From positions 63,572,406 to 63,636,405 of the forward strand of contig OY757010.1 of the NCBI GenBank assembly GCA_963580285.1: a stretch of 64,000 bases of DNA, in the 5' to 3' direction. The notes beneath the pieces were generated by a model. The model made no database searches and was not told the origin of the DNA. It saw only the letters and a program-made list of their open reading frames with translations. A program made the translations under genes and the position numbers. The DNA is from Lucinisca nassula (taxonomy: Eukaryota > Mollusca > Bivalvia > Lucinida > Lucinidae). Of the stretch, positions 62,207 through 64,000 are shown in pieces (the stretch's first letter is position 1; every line of letters begins with the position of its first letter).

Positions 62207-64000
62207 AGGTGGCACTACAGTAAAAAAAATCCCCTTACTCACAATGTAAATTGGGGCATATTCCATGTTCTACCACATTTCAGCAAGTCTAATGCTTCCA
62301 TTATGAGGCATATAATTTGACAGGCTGACCAGTTACCTTCCAGAAGCAGTTAAAAAATATGGGTGCTGTGCGGCATATTTTGGCCTTTTGGGCAGCCAGT
62401 GTCAACAAACCCATACCGCAGCGAATAAATCCAGGCATTTCCAGTGGCCAGTCAGCACAATTTTCTGGTTCAATTTAAATCAGCTGCATTTTACAAAAGC
62501 AAATACCTACTAATATTTCTTCTAATAAACAATAAAACTTCTCAGAAAAATAATGGCTTAGCACCAAATCCAATCAGAAGCAGCAGAATATTCAATTATG
62601 TACTGAAAGCCCTCCCCAAAGCAAGTGCAGCTTTCATAAAGACCAATTATTTACTGTAGTGCAACCTATACCAAACCCTAATTTCTTTATGATCCACCAA
62701 AAGAATTGCCAAACACAAGTTTAGACCATATCTAATAATATAGTCATGCATAATTAATGTTCAGTGACAAAGAATCTTTAAACTTTGCGAAAAAGTTATC
62801 GCTTCCAGATTCTACGATGAAAGCCAGACAAACCATGTTTTGTGAAAAAGCGCAAAGTTTACTTCTTTCCAGAATGGAACCCAGAAACCGGCTTGCATCA
62901 GTGCTTCTTCTCAGATGTCTTTGGAATACTTTAATCCTAAAATGCACTAAATCATGTCCTATTAGCACCCATGCTAGAAATTTTGGCTGTTCTCACACCT
63001 ATACCCCCTAATTTCAGTAAAAATTGGCATTTTGAGGATATTTTGGGGACAAACTGTGAGAAAATGATTATAAATGCCTTAATGCCATGAGAAATGGCTG
63101 AATATATCTATTCAAATCTTGTAACATGAACCCAACCAATAAGAACTTACAATGGCTGAGAAAACTCATTGCGATATTGCAGCGGGCTGTTCTGAGAGAC
63201 AATTTTGAAATTTTGCATTGGCTTGAGATCCTTGCCTAAAGCCAAGTAACCTCAGTGTTATATTCAATATGGAGTATTTTCTTTTTCTTGTGTTCCTGTT
63301 TATACTTTTACTGCAAGTCTGCTTTCCAAACAGACCAATGACAACTGATTTACATGGCTTTGAAGTACCCCCCCCCCCTCCAATTACATGGAACAGAAGC
63401 AAAAACTGATAAAATACACCCAGTTAGTCCTAAACTAGCACTAAACTTACAATTTGTACAGTTTCTTTGACAAAATACATGCCAGGAAGATCCAGTTTAA
63501 GATACAGAATTGGAGGGAGCCTATTTTTTGTGAAAATATTATGTAATGAATGAAAACATTAGAGAAGAGCTGACTTTTCTACTTTCAGTTTAGGTGGCAC
63601 TACAGTAAAAAAAATCCCCTTACTCACAATGTAAATTGGGGCATATTCCATGTTCTACCACATTTCAGCAAGTCTAATGCTTCCATTATGAGGCATATAA
63701 TTTGACAGGCTGACCAGTTACCTTCCAGAAGCAGTTAAAAAATATGGGTGCTGTGCGGCATATTTTGGCCTTTTGGGCAGCCAGTGTCAACAAACCCATA
63801 CTGCAGCGAATAAATCCAGGCATTTCCAGTGGCCAGTCAGCACAATTTTCTGGTTCAATTTAAATCAGCTGCATTTTACAAAAGCAAATATCTACTAATA
63901 TTTCTTCTAATAAACAATAAAACTTCTCAGAAAAATAATGGCTTAGCACCAAATCCAATCAGAAGCAGCAGAATATTCAATTATGTACTGAAAGCTCTCC
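62207..64000. repeat. 1385-bp tandem repeat, continues past the window
   Basis: aggtggcactacagtaaaaa starts at 62207 and again at 63592. The second copy is followed to the window end (409 bp) with only a few substitutions, for example accgcagcg/actgcagcg and aaatacc/aaatatc. Short frames on both strands (62744-62968 minus, 62757-63011 plus) have no recognisable domain. Each copy is preceded by a pyrimidine-rich tract ending in cag. Confidence 0.93.

Noticed and set aside
1..64000. CRISPR array or prokaryotic defence system
   Set aside because: Tandem units are contiguous, without unique spacers, and the content is clearly metazoan.

Overview
This window looks like repeat-dense, largely intergenic DNA from a mollusc nuclear genome, most likely a bivalve. 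The evidence is the AT-rich non-coding background, tRNA-derived SINEs with target-site duplications (TSDs), a mariner and a Tc1-like relic, LINE and Penelope-like reverse transcriptase (RT) fragments, and dispersed families of the kind known from bivalves. No bacterial-style operons, CRISPR arrays, rRNA or functional tRNA genes are visible. I see only one locus of host-type coding sequence, and it is frame-broken. The species assignment is inference.

Layout. 1-1110: two tandem arrays (92 bp and about 46 bp). 1389-2808: zinc-finger + TatD-type (TATDN2-like) gene fragments in three frames. 2900-6050: an old dispersed repeat ('family E') interrupted by a 2.3 kb array element with inverted termini, carrying about 15 units with AGGTCA-AGGTCA. 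6900-16870: SINEs, family E arrays, a pogo-type MITE and a deleted Tc1 relic. 17290-18680: tail of a Penelope-like RT and its 3' region ('family D'), with a 420 bp duplication. 19166-20500: a dead mariner with intact termini. 20500-30300: SINEs, fold-back hairpin families F and G, and a TTAA-flanked MITE. 30304-31430: a TTAA-flanked transposon filled with helically spaced ACGAYT motifs. 33099-34313: a long-inverted-repeat element. 36340-38810: a Penelope-like RT pseudogene split by a family D insertion.

38864-57286 is a head-to-tail triplication of a 6.14 kb segment. The three copies are near identical, differing mainly in homopolymer and microsatellite length. Each holds SINEs, an RT fragment and hairpins, and both array edges fall inside family F elements. 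57286-64000 holds more nested SINEs, a sequence matching the type I hammerhead ribozyme consensus (60143-60188), a decayed CR1/L2-type LINE 3' end, and a 1385 bp tandem repeat that runs off the window.

How the parts relate: most elements are non-autonomous. Several distinct SINE families share one 3' tail, which suggests a common LINE partner. Family D is the 3' region of the Penelope-like element. The hammerhead motif is of the kind known from Penelope-like elements and retrozymes.
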